This document shows positions 23,432-32,780 of a stretch of 64,000 nucleotides of DNA, in pieces. Both the position numbers and the translations under genes were made by a program. The notes under the pieces were generated by a model. The model did no database searches. It saw only the letters and a list, made by a program, of their open reading frames with translations, and was not told where the DNA came from. Source of the stretch: Aureobasidium sp. EXF-3400 (lineage: Eukaryota; Ascomycota; Dothideomycetes; Dothideales; Saccotheciaceae); contig SWBL01000099.1 of NCBI GenBank assembly GCA_024195585.1, positions 85,196 through 149,195 on the forward strand, in the 5' to 3' direction. Within the stretch, counting starts at the first letter, position 1. Every line of letters begins with the position of its first letter.

Positions 23432-25371
23432 ATGTTGCTCTCAAGAGTAGTTGCCTTTGCGGGCATTACTGCTCTATCATTTGCGTCGGAGAACGATCTG
23501 GGTACAACTCTCTCGACAAAATACATCGAACACTCTCCCGGCTCTGAGAAAACTTACTCAACCAGTTGGCGTATCAAGAATGCTCCTACTACAACCAAAC
23601 TTGATGAAGACGACGATGGCTGGACTGTCGTTTCTGAAACGGAACCTATAGTGACAGAGACGCCCACGGCGAATGGCACCACCGACCCCCGTCCAAACAA
23701 TGCTATGGTTGCACATCGAATGGCGATGGTTGCCAGCGCGACATGGGGCAGATTCCCTACTAAGCCTGATGATGAAACCGAGGTGAGATGAGCTTTCACA
23801 TCTTGTATTTTGTTTCTCCTTTGGTCTTCGGGTGCATGCAAATTCTTCTCCAAAGTTCATGCTAACGATACTTTCGTTCCTAGGCCTGTGCCAATGGTAC
23901 CGCTGTCGACAATGGCACGCAAGGTATTAGATACAACAACTCGACTGTCAACTGCACTGCCTTGATGGTTGGTGACAGATGGCACGGATGGGAGTGTGAT
24001 GAAGCCTGCCGAGCCACACTCGCAGACGCTCTGCCAGCAGCAATTCTATCGGTCGTCGGTCCAGATCTGGCCAACTCGGATGCGGTTCAGCGATCCATCA
24101 GACATACCCGAGAGCTGCTCGGACGACGTGTCAGCTTTTTGGGTCTTGCGCGGTTCTCTGCGCTACTACGCCAAGCAAGATCTTATCTCGGTGGGCTCTT
24201 CCGCGAGGGAACAGCCGATATAGAGAGATTCAACACTAATCTGTGGGGGCACATACGCACCCAGATTGAGAGGATGGCTGCCGGCTTCCATCTAAACCCT
24301 GCCGCAACGAACCAAGTTACACATACTCTCTGGGAGTTCCAGTTCCATCTCCTCATTCTCTTCGATATCGAATTCGAATTCGAAGAACTTCCTGACCCTC
24401 TTACAGAAGATTACTTTGATACATTTGGGGAATACGAGGACTACATACGCCGACTCGTGGAAAGGCGAGAACTTCTGAGACATACTCTGGAAACTATTGA
24501 GTGGCACGAACCGCTGCTCGAAGAGCTATACCGAGCACAGCCTGATTTACCTGAGGAGCTGGCCCAGAGATTGTTTGAGGAAATTGCGCTTCCGCAATAT
24601 GATCCTGATGGTAGCCCTCCAGCGTACGAAGATCCGGCTGCTTATGAGACCAGAAAATACCGTGCTGAACAAGATCTTTATGATTCGATGGGTTGGCTTG
24701 CAGAGACACCTCCAATCCCAGAAGAATGTCAAAGGTTTGGAAGGTATAACTCGTGGCCAACTCCTGTTCCCGTCACCAACATCCCTGTTTCACCAACGGT
24801 GGCACCTACCATTATGCCAACTGAAGTTCCTGTCATACCACCAAATACACCTGAGACGAGCAGAATCGACTTGGCTGAAGACGGCATGCTCACCATCGCC
24901 GGTAGCGGTGCCTGGGCCCTCGCTGCCGAGATCTCCCTCACCCTCTTCAACCACCTCACTTCTTGCACACCCATAGATTTGGCAACTTGGACCTTTATCC
25001 CTCGCAGTACATCATTCCTAGCCCACGGCAGAGTCGCCTCTTGGAATGGACACGGTGTGGAACAGTGTTTCGCAAAAGAGATTTCTGGGCTCGGTGGCCC
25101 TTCTGCGGAAAGTGTTGTCACACAGGGATTCAAAGAGTATGAGTTGAAGATCGACCTGGAGGTCAATCCCAAGGGACCGCCTGTTGAGGAAGGAGCACCT
25201 AACAGCGGACCACCCAACGAAGAAGGACCAGGCAGAGGACCACCTAACGAAGAATCACCTGGCGAGGGATCACCTGGCGAGGGACCACCTGAAGGACGAA
25301 AAAAGTTACCAAAGTGCAAATGGTGGCAGATTATATTGGGTTATCCTTTGTTTGGTCTGTGTTGTCCGTAA
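23432..25371 (+). CDS. Secreted protein of unknown function with Gly/Pro/Glu-rich tail
   Basis: Not recognised. Two exons, 23432..23782 and 23884..25371, are joined over a 101-nt intron with donor GTGAGA and acceptor CTAG, giving 612 aa. A clear signal peptide opens it (MLLSRVVAFAGITALSFAS), followed by a Thr/Asp-rich segment and NGT/NST sites for N-glycosylation. A region with paired Trp and Cys (DRWHGWECDEACRATLADAL) and a long helical acidic block (about 200-390, FDIEFEFEELPDP) come next. A Pro/Thr/Val linker (about 405-450) separates a C-terminal globular part that includes LTSCTPIDLATWTFIPRST and FAKEISGLGG. The tail is a degenerate GPPNEEGPGRG-type repeat, then RKKLPKCKWWQ and a Cys-containing hydrophobic end LFGLCCP. 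The hydrophobic C-terminus may be a membrane or GPI-type signal. The mix suggests a lineage-specific surface or secreted protein; no enzyme motif was seen. Confidence 0.75.
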
Positions 25372-26151
25372 GGCAGCTATGTATTGGTGATTTAGAGATG
25401 TTGGGAAAATACAATATCTTCTTGTTTCTATTTCTTTTTTCTGGAACGGAAGCTGAGTACATTTCGATTTCAGCCAAGTTGGTGGCAACCCCAAAAGTTG
25501 TTGGTGCATCGCTTTCTCTCTTGTGCCGCTTACTGTTCCATATCGAACAACACTTGACCCATTGCTCTGGTTCTTCGGGTGTTCCGGGTATGCATGACTC
25601 TTCTTTCCGCCGTCGCCTGCTCCCCGTTTTCTTTGCAATCAACCATCGACAACAGATATGACATAGTTGCACGTTACTGCTATTTTCGAAATGTGGAAAC
25701 CTGATAGTGGGCTTTGTCGTATGGCTGTCGTAATCTTGAATCCAAAAAAGCAAGGCACAGGTAGATTGCAGTATCAAACGGCGATTTGGGTTAAGATGAG
25801 AGACACAACGGGCGATGAGCTGTGCAAACAAAGTTGCGTAATGCAGAAGTTCGAGGACAGAAACAGGGAGAATGTAGGAATAAGCTTGTTTGGAAAGAGA
25901 TTTTTCGAAAGAAGAAGTTCTTTTTGACTGAAAGTAATTGTATTTTGTATTCTTTTGCAGAGAGTCATGGCTCTTGTCTCTCTATGAGAAGATAAACGTG
26001 AGAAAATGCAATCAGGGCATCAAGGAAAAAAACAGCAACAGGAAGTGGCAACAGGGGTATGGCCTTTCTTTTCCTTTGACATCATGAACAATAAACACAC
26101 CAACGCCGCCGTAAGCATTAAGTTCACAGGATATGTGTGAAGACAAGTCAT
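25372..26151. other. Convergent 3' region
   Basis: About 780 bp between the secreted-protein gene and the areB stop codon. Frames of 64-166 codons on both strands overlap one another in A/T-rich sequence and look like chance. No RNA gene or repeat was recognised. Confidence 0.45.
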
Positions 26152-27957
26152 CTAAGCAGCTGCAGTGGCAGTCGTTGGTTCAGACGATACAGTAGGTTTC
26201 GAGTCGGTCGGCGAGCTGTCATCGCGGACAACGTCACTCAGGCGAAGTCGCTTGGGTGGTGGGGCTGCTTGTGACTTGTACGACTCGACCTCGGCCTCGA
26301 GGAGTTCGACTTTCTTCTTGAGAGCGGCCTCGCGGACCAAGGCAGCGTCGAGATCAGATTTGTACTGGTCTGCAGCGTCGCGGGCTGAAGATTCCTTTGC
26401 ACGGGCGTCTTGCTCGCTCTGTTCGAGCTCAGCGACTCTACCGCGGAACAGGTCGTTGATGACTTCCAACTCGCTCACGCGTGTCTTGAGAGAGCTGTTG
26501 TTCTCAGGGTACTGGTGTCCGTGTTCGGGGTGCATTCCGTTGACCGAAGGTGCAGGGGATGGCTGGCGAAGAGCGAAGGTAGGCAGGCCAGAAGGCTGGA
26601 AGGAGGACTCGGACAGAGAAACATTGTCGAAGACGTGTTGAGGAGCAATGTTAGGGTTGTGCGAGACCATGCCAGGAGTGTTTGTGCGAGACGAAGGCGA
26701 GGGAGAGCGTTGGTGTTCGCCAGACGAGACGCGATCGGAGTGACGACGGTGAGGAGGGTAGGCACCCATAGGTGTGTTGACATCGTGGTGATAGCCAGGC
26801 GATTCAAGCGAAGGCTAAGTCCATATTAGTATGTGACAGGAATGGCGAAGTGCACAGAGCTGACTGACCTTCTTCTTAGGGCCGGTGGCTGTCTTGACAC
26901 GGTTACGGCTCTTGATGACATCGGTCTTGAGACTGATGGGACGAGGGCGACCGTGCAACTTGAGGAAGAGGCCGCAAGCATTGCACAAGACAGAGCCCAT
27001 CTCGTCGCGACGCCATAGCGGAGTGGTGCTTGTACCACAGTTCTGGCATACAGGCTGTGAGGACGTGGTCAGTCAAGACGAATGGAATCCGTTATCGATA
27101 TTGAGTTGGGAAGATAAGGATAAGAGAAGAGGGTTCGCGACGCGCAAAATCCCCGTCGCGACCAACGCTGGAAAATCACGTACAGGTCCGTTTTGCTGAC
27201 CGCCAGCAGTGGCAGCAGGCGCCGAAGTTGCGTAGTTCATCGTGTGCATAACATTGGAAGTCCTGCGCGAGCGAAGAATTAGTTCTGTATCAATGGCGAG
27301 ATGCTTGTCAATGCCGATGCGCTGATAGGGTAGGGCAGGAGCTTAGGCCGCCTTATCTCGGTCCCTCTTTCCGCTTGATAACGCTATCCACGCGCCAAGC
27401 CGACCTCTCTCCTACCCCACTGCCTCCAACCAACAACAATAACAATCCCATGTGCCAAACACCGTCACATTGTAGCTATCAGAATGCACAATCTTCTTGG
27501 ATAGAACGTGGTTGCCACAGAGAGAACCTCATTTTGGGCTATCTCCATGGCCACATTCATGTTCAGACAGCAATTGTGCATTTTCATAGCTACACTGTCA
27601 TGGTCTTTGGCACACGGAGCGAGGAAAAATTGCTTACCTGGGCATCATGGACATCGAGTTTCCGCCGAAAGGTCCCAAACTTGACACTCCTGGAAGTTGC
27701 ATTGGCCCACTGAATGATCGCTGAGGAACAGAGTAGTGTGGTGCCGTGTACATGGGAGCCGCTGAAGATGGTCGAGGAATCTCATGTCCCATGTGTGCAA
27801 AGAATGGTCTGTCATCGGCATAGATTGGAGGTGTGAGCGTGACTGGATAGTGAAGACCCATTGAAGACTTGGGTCTGTAAGGATCCATGACAGAAGGTCT
27901 GTACGAAGTATCGATCGATGCAGGTCTGTATGCATCCATGGAAGATCGGTGAAGCAT
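26152..27957 (-). CDS. areB: GATA zinc-finger factor with leucine zipper, AreB type
   Basis: A nuclear transcription factor, usually a negative regulator of nitrogen-metabolism genes that binds HGATAR sites. Four exons are read: 27638..27957, 27184..27262, 26869..27054 and 26152..26814, giving 415 aa. The single class IVa finger is [18 protein letters not shown] followed by VLCNACG (C-x2-C-x17-C-x2-C), with the basic tail [20 protein letters not shown], at about residues 135-190. A Ser/Pro-rich linker follows. A coiled coil at about 305-375 ([20 protein letters not shown] onward) supplies the dimerisation zipper typical of AreB/ASD4/Dal80 relatives. The N-terminus is Tyr/Pro/Met-rich. The first intron is long (375 nt) and contains several GATA sites, suggesting autoregulation or an internal promoter. 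In Aspergillus, areB is known to make several isoforms, so other starts are plausible here. Confidence 0.92.
27092..27381. promoter_or_regulatory. Cluster of HGATAR sites in areB introns 1 and 2
   Basis: Within introns of the GATA-factor gene I count TGATAG at 27323, AGATAA (reverse) at 27353, TGATAA at 27376, AGATAA at 27112 and CGATAA (reverse) at 27092. Five consensus sites in about 290 bp in introns of a GATA factor suggest auto- or cross-regulation. Single sites of this length occur by chance, so the claim rests on clustering and context. Confidence 0.4.
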
Positions 27958-29386
27958 CGTTGCGGCAATTAGGTCGTCAAGTCTTTAAGATATCGTGAGT
28001 CGCTGAAGTCTTGTTGATGGTCGAGAATGTATAGACTGTATAAAGGAGCGTGGATCAGAAGGTATTAAAGGAATGAAAGACTGAATTAAGAGGCGATTAG
28101 TATAGTGGCGAACAAAAAGAGTGTCGTGGTAGAAGTCGTAGGTAAATCTGTTGCTGCTGAAGCGTATGCCCAAGTATACATACGTCCTGAAGCCTTGCCC
28201 AGGGGTGGCGACCATGTAATGACAACGGTAGAGGCTTGATGTTCGGCGTCGAGGTAAATTGCCAAAACAACAGCAAAAACGCAAAGCGGTTCTAGTAGGC
28301 GTTGTGTTTACCGTCCTGCGTTTCTATCTTACCCAGATAGCTGTGACAGCATCATGGTAAACATCGACTTCGTCTTGTCCTGTACTAGATATTCACGGCT
28401 CTACAGATGTTGGTCTGGTCAAATTCGGTATGTCTCAACATTCCGCATCCTTCGACTTTCGATCGGTCGTGCTTCTGTCAATCCATTCCTCGAGATGCAA
28501 CTTCCTTTCAGCGTCATCTGTGGAGTCGAGAGCAGATCAACAGTAAACAACGTTCCTGACAAGAGCCGCAGTTGCAATCAAAGTACAGGTCGCCTTCGGC
28601 GGCTGCGCAACGGTCGAGGCAGGAGATTGGCGGTAAGCCAGTATACGAAGTCTATCCCTGATCCGTCACGCATGAACAGAGATGAGGCCAATCCTTCGCG
28701 GAAGAAATCGCCGATCGATTATAGGCATAGATCGTCATGGCAGTCTTGACAGTTGACACTTGGATTGTGATTGACATGTTGTATAGCAAAGACAAAGAGG
28801 GCTTTGGTTGGAAGTGTCAGTTGAGCTTGGACCCTTGCTGTGGGGGAGTCGATTAGGGGGATCTTGAGGGGCTCTTCATTTGCCAGAGGCTCTGAGGCTC
28901 TCAATGATGGCGGCGTATACAAGCGAGCATGGTTCGACCACTCGGGGCGGTGCAATCATATGCGAGAGTTAGAATCTGCTATCGAGCAACGACGACTGCT
29001 CTATCGCAGCTATCGTTGTGGGCAAGTCAGGCCGTGATAAGATCATAGCTGACTGTACAACATTTAGAGGACAGGTCATGTGCCTCATTCACACCTTGTC
29101 GCAAAACTTATGACAGGCTTACATGCAAGGAGGCTCATGGTTGAATAATAGGATACAAGGGCTCTGCAACTGTCAAAATGTTCCAAGGTTTTTCTGATGT
29201 TGACGCCTACCAAGGTGGACCAAGATGGGCCGAGGCCAACCCCTGTAATTATCTGGTTCCTGGGGACGAAGCTTGGCATCCCTAGTCGTCATTCCATCGA
29301 CATCTGCATTCGCGTTCAAGCTGGACACAAGTGACCGTCCTAGACTGGCCACTTGTCTATCTCGACAGCACTCAACAAAGCTCATC
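27958..29386. other. Divergent region, areB and LSB6
   Basis: About 1.4 kb separates the two start codons. Long leaders are common for areB-type genes, so part of it is probably 5' UTR. Frames of up to 131 codons (28354..28749, plus strand) show no familiar motif. In-frame codons upstream of LSB6 extend to an ATG at 29273, a possible 38-residue extension. Confidence 0.45.
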
Positions 29387-31636
29387 ATGGGCAAGTCCAG
29401 ACCAGCCACGTCTGGCTATGCCAGAATCGCCCAGGCAGAAGAGGAGGACGACGAGTCATTCATCTCCGACGAGGACATCCACCAAGGCCAGCTCCGTCTC
29501 TCAGTCGATGATGGTACCACCTATGCACCTATACAACCAAAGCGCCGCGAGCGTATGGATCTACCCGAAGGTCAACCTTCGAATAACCGCCGGCGACGAC
29601 GCACAAATTCTGGTGTCGACATCAAGGCCATCAATGCCAGGCTGGAGAAGTGGGCTGATGAGATCGCTCAGAAGTTCAAGATCCGCAAGGTCAAGGGCAA
29701 ATCGCAAGAGGAGGAGCACCTAGAGATACACCATTCTGTCTTCCAAGCTCCGGACTGGATCAGACCGGCCACAGCCGAGACGTTAGCCTCGGAGCTCGAC
29801 GAGCCCTCTGGTGACAGGATATCCAAGATCGAATTTGACGACATCGTTGAGAGCGTCAGAGTCGCCATTGAGATGGGCATGCAGCCGAAGCTCATCTCTC
29901 AGGGTAGTTCTGGAAGTTACTTTGCGAGAAACACCTCGGGCAAGATTGTTGGTGTCTTCAAGCCAAAGGACGAAGAGCCTTACGCATCCAAGAACCCGAA
30001 ATGGACCAAATGGATTCACAGAAACCTGTTCCCATTCTTCTTTGGACGAGCATGTCTCATTCCCAATCTCAGCTATATCTCCGAGGCCGCCGCCTATGTC
30101 CTAGACAGCCGTCTACGAACCCACCTGGTACCCTATACAGATGTCGTGACCCTTTCCTCCAAAGCTTTCTTCTACGATTTCTGGGATAGACGTGCACACT
30201 ACCGCAAGGGCAAGCCGTTCCCTGAGAAACAGGGCAGTTTTCAGGTATTCCTCAAAGGCTTCAAAGATGCGAACATTTTCTTGAAGGAGCATCCATGGCC
30301 AGACCAACACAACTCAGGGTTCCGAACAGATGCTGCGCCTAAAAGAAAGAAGAGAAGATGGGGTGAGGATTGCCGACCTAGGGGCGCCCCTTCTGACGAC
30401 GAGGAAGAGGACGTTGAAGGTTCACAAGCACCTTATAGTGATCGCCAACGATCGCGCAACGTCTTCTGGACACCAGCCCTTCAACAATCGTTCCGTGAAC
30501 AGCTGGAGAAGCTTGTCATTCTGGACTACATCATGCGCAACACTGACCGTGGACTCGACAACTGGATGATCAGAATTGATCAGCAAAGCCAGGAAGCTGA
30601 GATCGTCGTCGAACCACCTAACAAGTCGACAAATGGTCAAGCCGACCCATACAGAAGACAAGAGACAATGACTGCGGGCGGTCAAACCAACTCGCGATCT
30701 TCTGCCACGGTGACAATCGGAGCTATCGACAATAGTCTGTCATGGCCTTGGAAGCATCCTGATGCGTGGAGAAGTTTCCCGTTCGGCTGGCTGTTCCTTC
30801 CTGTATCTTTGATCGGCCGCCCATTCTCAGAGAAGACAAAGCAACATTTCCTTCCTTTGTTGACTTCGAAGCAGTGGTGGAGTGAGACTCAGGTTGCTTT
30901 GCGCAAATGTTTCGAACAAGATGCCGACTTCCAGGAGAAGATGTTTGCTCGTCAGATCGCTGTCATGAAGGGACAGGCATGGAACGTTGTAGAGACTCTT
31001 AAAACGCCGGACCATGGACCCTTGGAATTGACGAGACGTGCTCGCGTTTGTGTGTGGGACGACCTGGTTGAGATCCCTGTGGCCGTTCCCCTACGCCCCT
31101 CGAATGATATTCGACTGATGCACAACGATATCGCTAAGGGTCCCGGCATCAGGGAGGAAGAAGAGATGGATATTGGTGCTGCCTACGCTTCAGCGCCTCC
31201 ATTGAAGTTGCAGACCGATCTGCTTGGACCTGACCAGCCAAACAACAACCGTTTCAACATCTCGCGGCAGAACAGCAGTGGCGATGTCCGAAGAAGCGAC
31301 GAAAGCAACGCTCCTTTATCACCTTCTAGTGTACAAAACTTCACCTTCGACCCTGCAAAAGAGTCAAGGTTCAAACGCCCTGTGGCACCTCGCACCAAAT
31401 CAAGACTCAGTCTCGACGAGACAAGGAGACTGTTCGACAATCTTGGAGAACGTAGGACTAGGAGGTTCTCGTTCGCTATTGGTAAGAGAAATGACGAAGT
31501 TGATGTCGATGATGCAGAATTGGACGGCGATCTTGGTTTTGCTGCAGCAGAAGATCAAGAAGGTTACAGGAAAAAGGTTATTGTTGAGAGAATCGAGATG
31601 GTCAAGGGCAGGGCTCCTGTATTTACTTGGTGCTAG
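29387..31636 (+). CDS. LSB6: Phosphatidylinositol 4-kinase type II
   Basis: Makes PI4P from phosphatidylinositol on endosomal, vacuolar or plasma membranes. A single uninterrupted exon encodes 749 aa from the Met at 29387 (MGKSRPATSG); an in-frame ATG at 29273 would give 787. The acidic and basic N-terminus (about 1-160) is probably disordered. The PI3/4-kinase type II domain begins near 165 with the glycine loop SQGSSGSYF and the nucleotide-binding VGVFKPKDEEPY. It continues through GRACLIPNLSYISEAAAYVL, the catalytic NTDRGLDNWMIRID, and IGAIDNSLSWPWKHP in the activation region. A charged insert (about 310-360, KRKKRRWGED) splits the lobes, as in other fungal homologues. The animal palmitoylated CCPCC cluster is replaced by FFFGRAC with one cysteine, so membrane attachment must differ. 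The C-terminal 150 residues are polar and likely regulatory. Confidence 0.94.
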   Translation: MGKSRPATSGYARIAQAEEEDDESFISDEDIHQGQLRLSVDDGTTYAPIQPKRRERMDLPEGQPSNNRRRRRTNSGVDIKAINARLEKWADEIAQKFKIRKVKGKSQEEEHLEIHHSVFQAPDWIRPATAETLASELDEPSGDRISKIEFDDIVESVRVAIEMGMQPKLISQGSSGSYFARNTSGKIVGVFKPKDEEPYASKNPKWTKWIHRNLFPFFFGRACLIPNLSYISEAAAYVLDSRLRTHLVPYTDVVTLSSKAFFYDFWDRRAHYRKGKPFPEKQGSFQVFLKGFKDANIFLKEHPWPDQHNSGFRTDAAPKRKKRRWGEDCRPRGAPSDDEEEDVEGSQAPYSDRQRSRNVFWTPALQQSFREQLEKLVILDYIMRNTDRGLDNWMIRIDQQSQEAEIVVEPPNKSTNGQADPYRRQETMTAGGQTNSRSSATVTIGAIDNSLSWPWKHPDAWRSFPFGWLFLPVSLIGRPFSEKTKQHFLPLLTSKQWWSETQVALRKCFEQDADFQEKMFARQIAVMKGQAWNVVETLKTPDHGPLELTRRARVCVWDDLVEIPVAVPLRPSNDIRLMHNDIAKGPGIREEEEMDIGAAYASAPPLKLQTDLLGPDQPNNNRFNISRQNSSGDVRRSDESNAPLSPSSVQNFTFDPAKESRFKRPVAPRTKSRLSLDETRRLFDNLGERRTRRFSFAIGKRNDEVDVDDAELDGDLGFAAAEDQEGYRKKVIVERIEMVKGRAPVFTWC

Positions 31637-32780
31637 TGTGGTACGTGGATTCGGCGTTCCGGATATGGGCTCGGGCATGGAAAGACTCGAAACATGGATG
31701 GGCAGCATTGCAAGGCGCTGTAAAGATACCATGTGTATATTTAGGACACACGAAACGAACGATTGATGACAGTCTCTAAGAATATACCGTATACACTAGT
31801 CGGTATTTGAGAAACTCCATAAGAAATCTTAGTGATTTCTGCGAAGTCTTTCTTGAGAAGGCCACAACCCGGACCCGATACATCTGGGACTCCGGAGGTT
31901 CGAGACTGATATCTTGAGCAGTCAACATTATGATGCTACTCAATTGAAACTTTAGATGTTTACAAACGAAGAAAAAACCTCTCGGCTGTCAATACACAAT
32001 TTATCGAAACCACATACGTTGGTGTCGTCGGCAAGCACGAGGCGAATTTTGAAATGACTCGGCTTTCGAGTCCACAGCTCGCGCATTAGTTTCAATCAAT
32101 TTCGAGTCCAGCGAGGAACGAGTTGAAGGTGATCTGGATTTTGCTCCCGGTCGAGGCTTTCGCGCAAGACTTGGTCGTATACAGTAGTTTTACCTTGGAC
32201 GTCTTATATTTGTAGCAAGCAGGCTTGCGACAAGGCAATGATGACGGGTGTGCCCCAGACCTCCCACCGACTTGATAAACAATCATTTACTCGCCCCATC
32301 ATCTGTCTTTCTCTTCATCCTAATTTATCATTGTTGTCGCATGTTCCGATCCGGTTGATCACTCGGACGTTGGGTATTGTCAGATGAATGCCGCACAGAG
32401 AGCGGCTCTGCTCAATCCCAAGGCAGCTCGTAAAGCAGCAGCAGCAGCAGCCAGTAAGTGAAGAAAGTCGAATTCACTCGGCCTCATACATACCTATTGT
32501 CTACCATCTTCCATGTCTATTCACATCCACCCGTCGTGATCTTTGAACATCACTCACATTCCGAATCTTCAATCACTTTGTCGACTATTTACTTAATTCC
32601 TTCTCTTCTCACTCTACCACTCTTCTCTTCCATCACTTCGTCCACGCTTATCATCCACCACTCCATCCACCTTTGACAACTGCCGCATCAACTATCTACT
32701 CATCCAATACCTACAACCATTTGCCTCTTTCAACAACAGCACACTTGTCTCTTCTCCACTCCATCTTCCTACCTTCCACT
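31637..32780. other. Intergenic region with a possible 5' exon of the SNF2 gene
   Basis: About 1.1 kb. Near the right end, 32384..32453 is a short open segment starting MNAAQRAALLNPKAARKA, encoded partly by a GCA-repeat tract, followed directly by a strong donor GTAAGT. It could be spliced to an AG at 32739 and remain in frame with the helicase, adding about 37 residues. The next 300 bp are pyrimidine-rich, as expected for a fungal 5' leader. Nothing else was seen. Confidence 0.4.
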
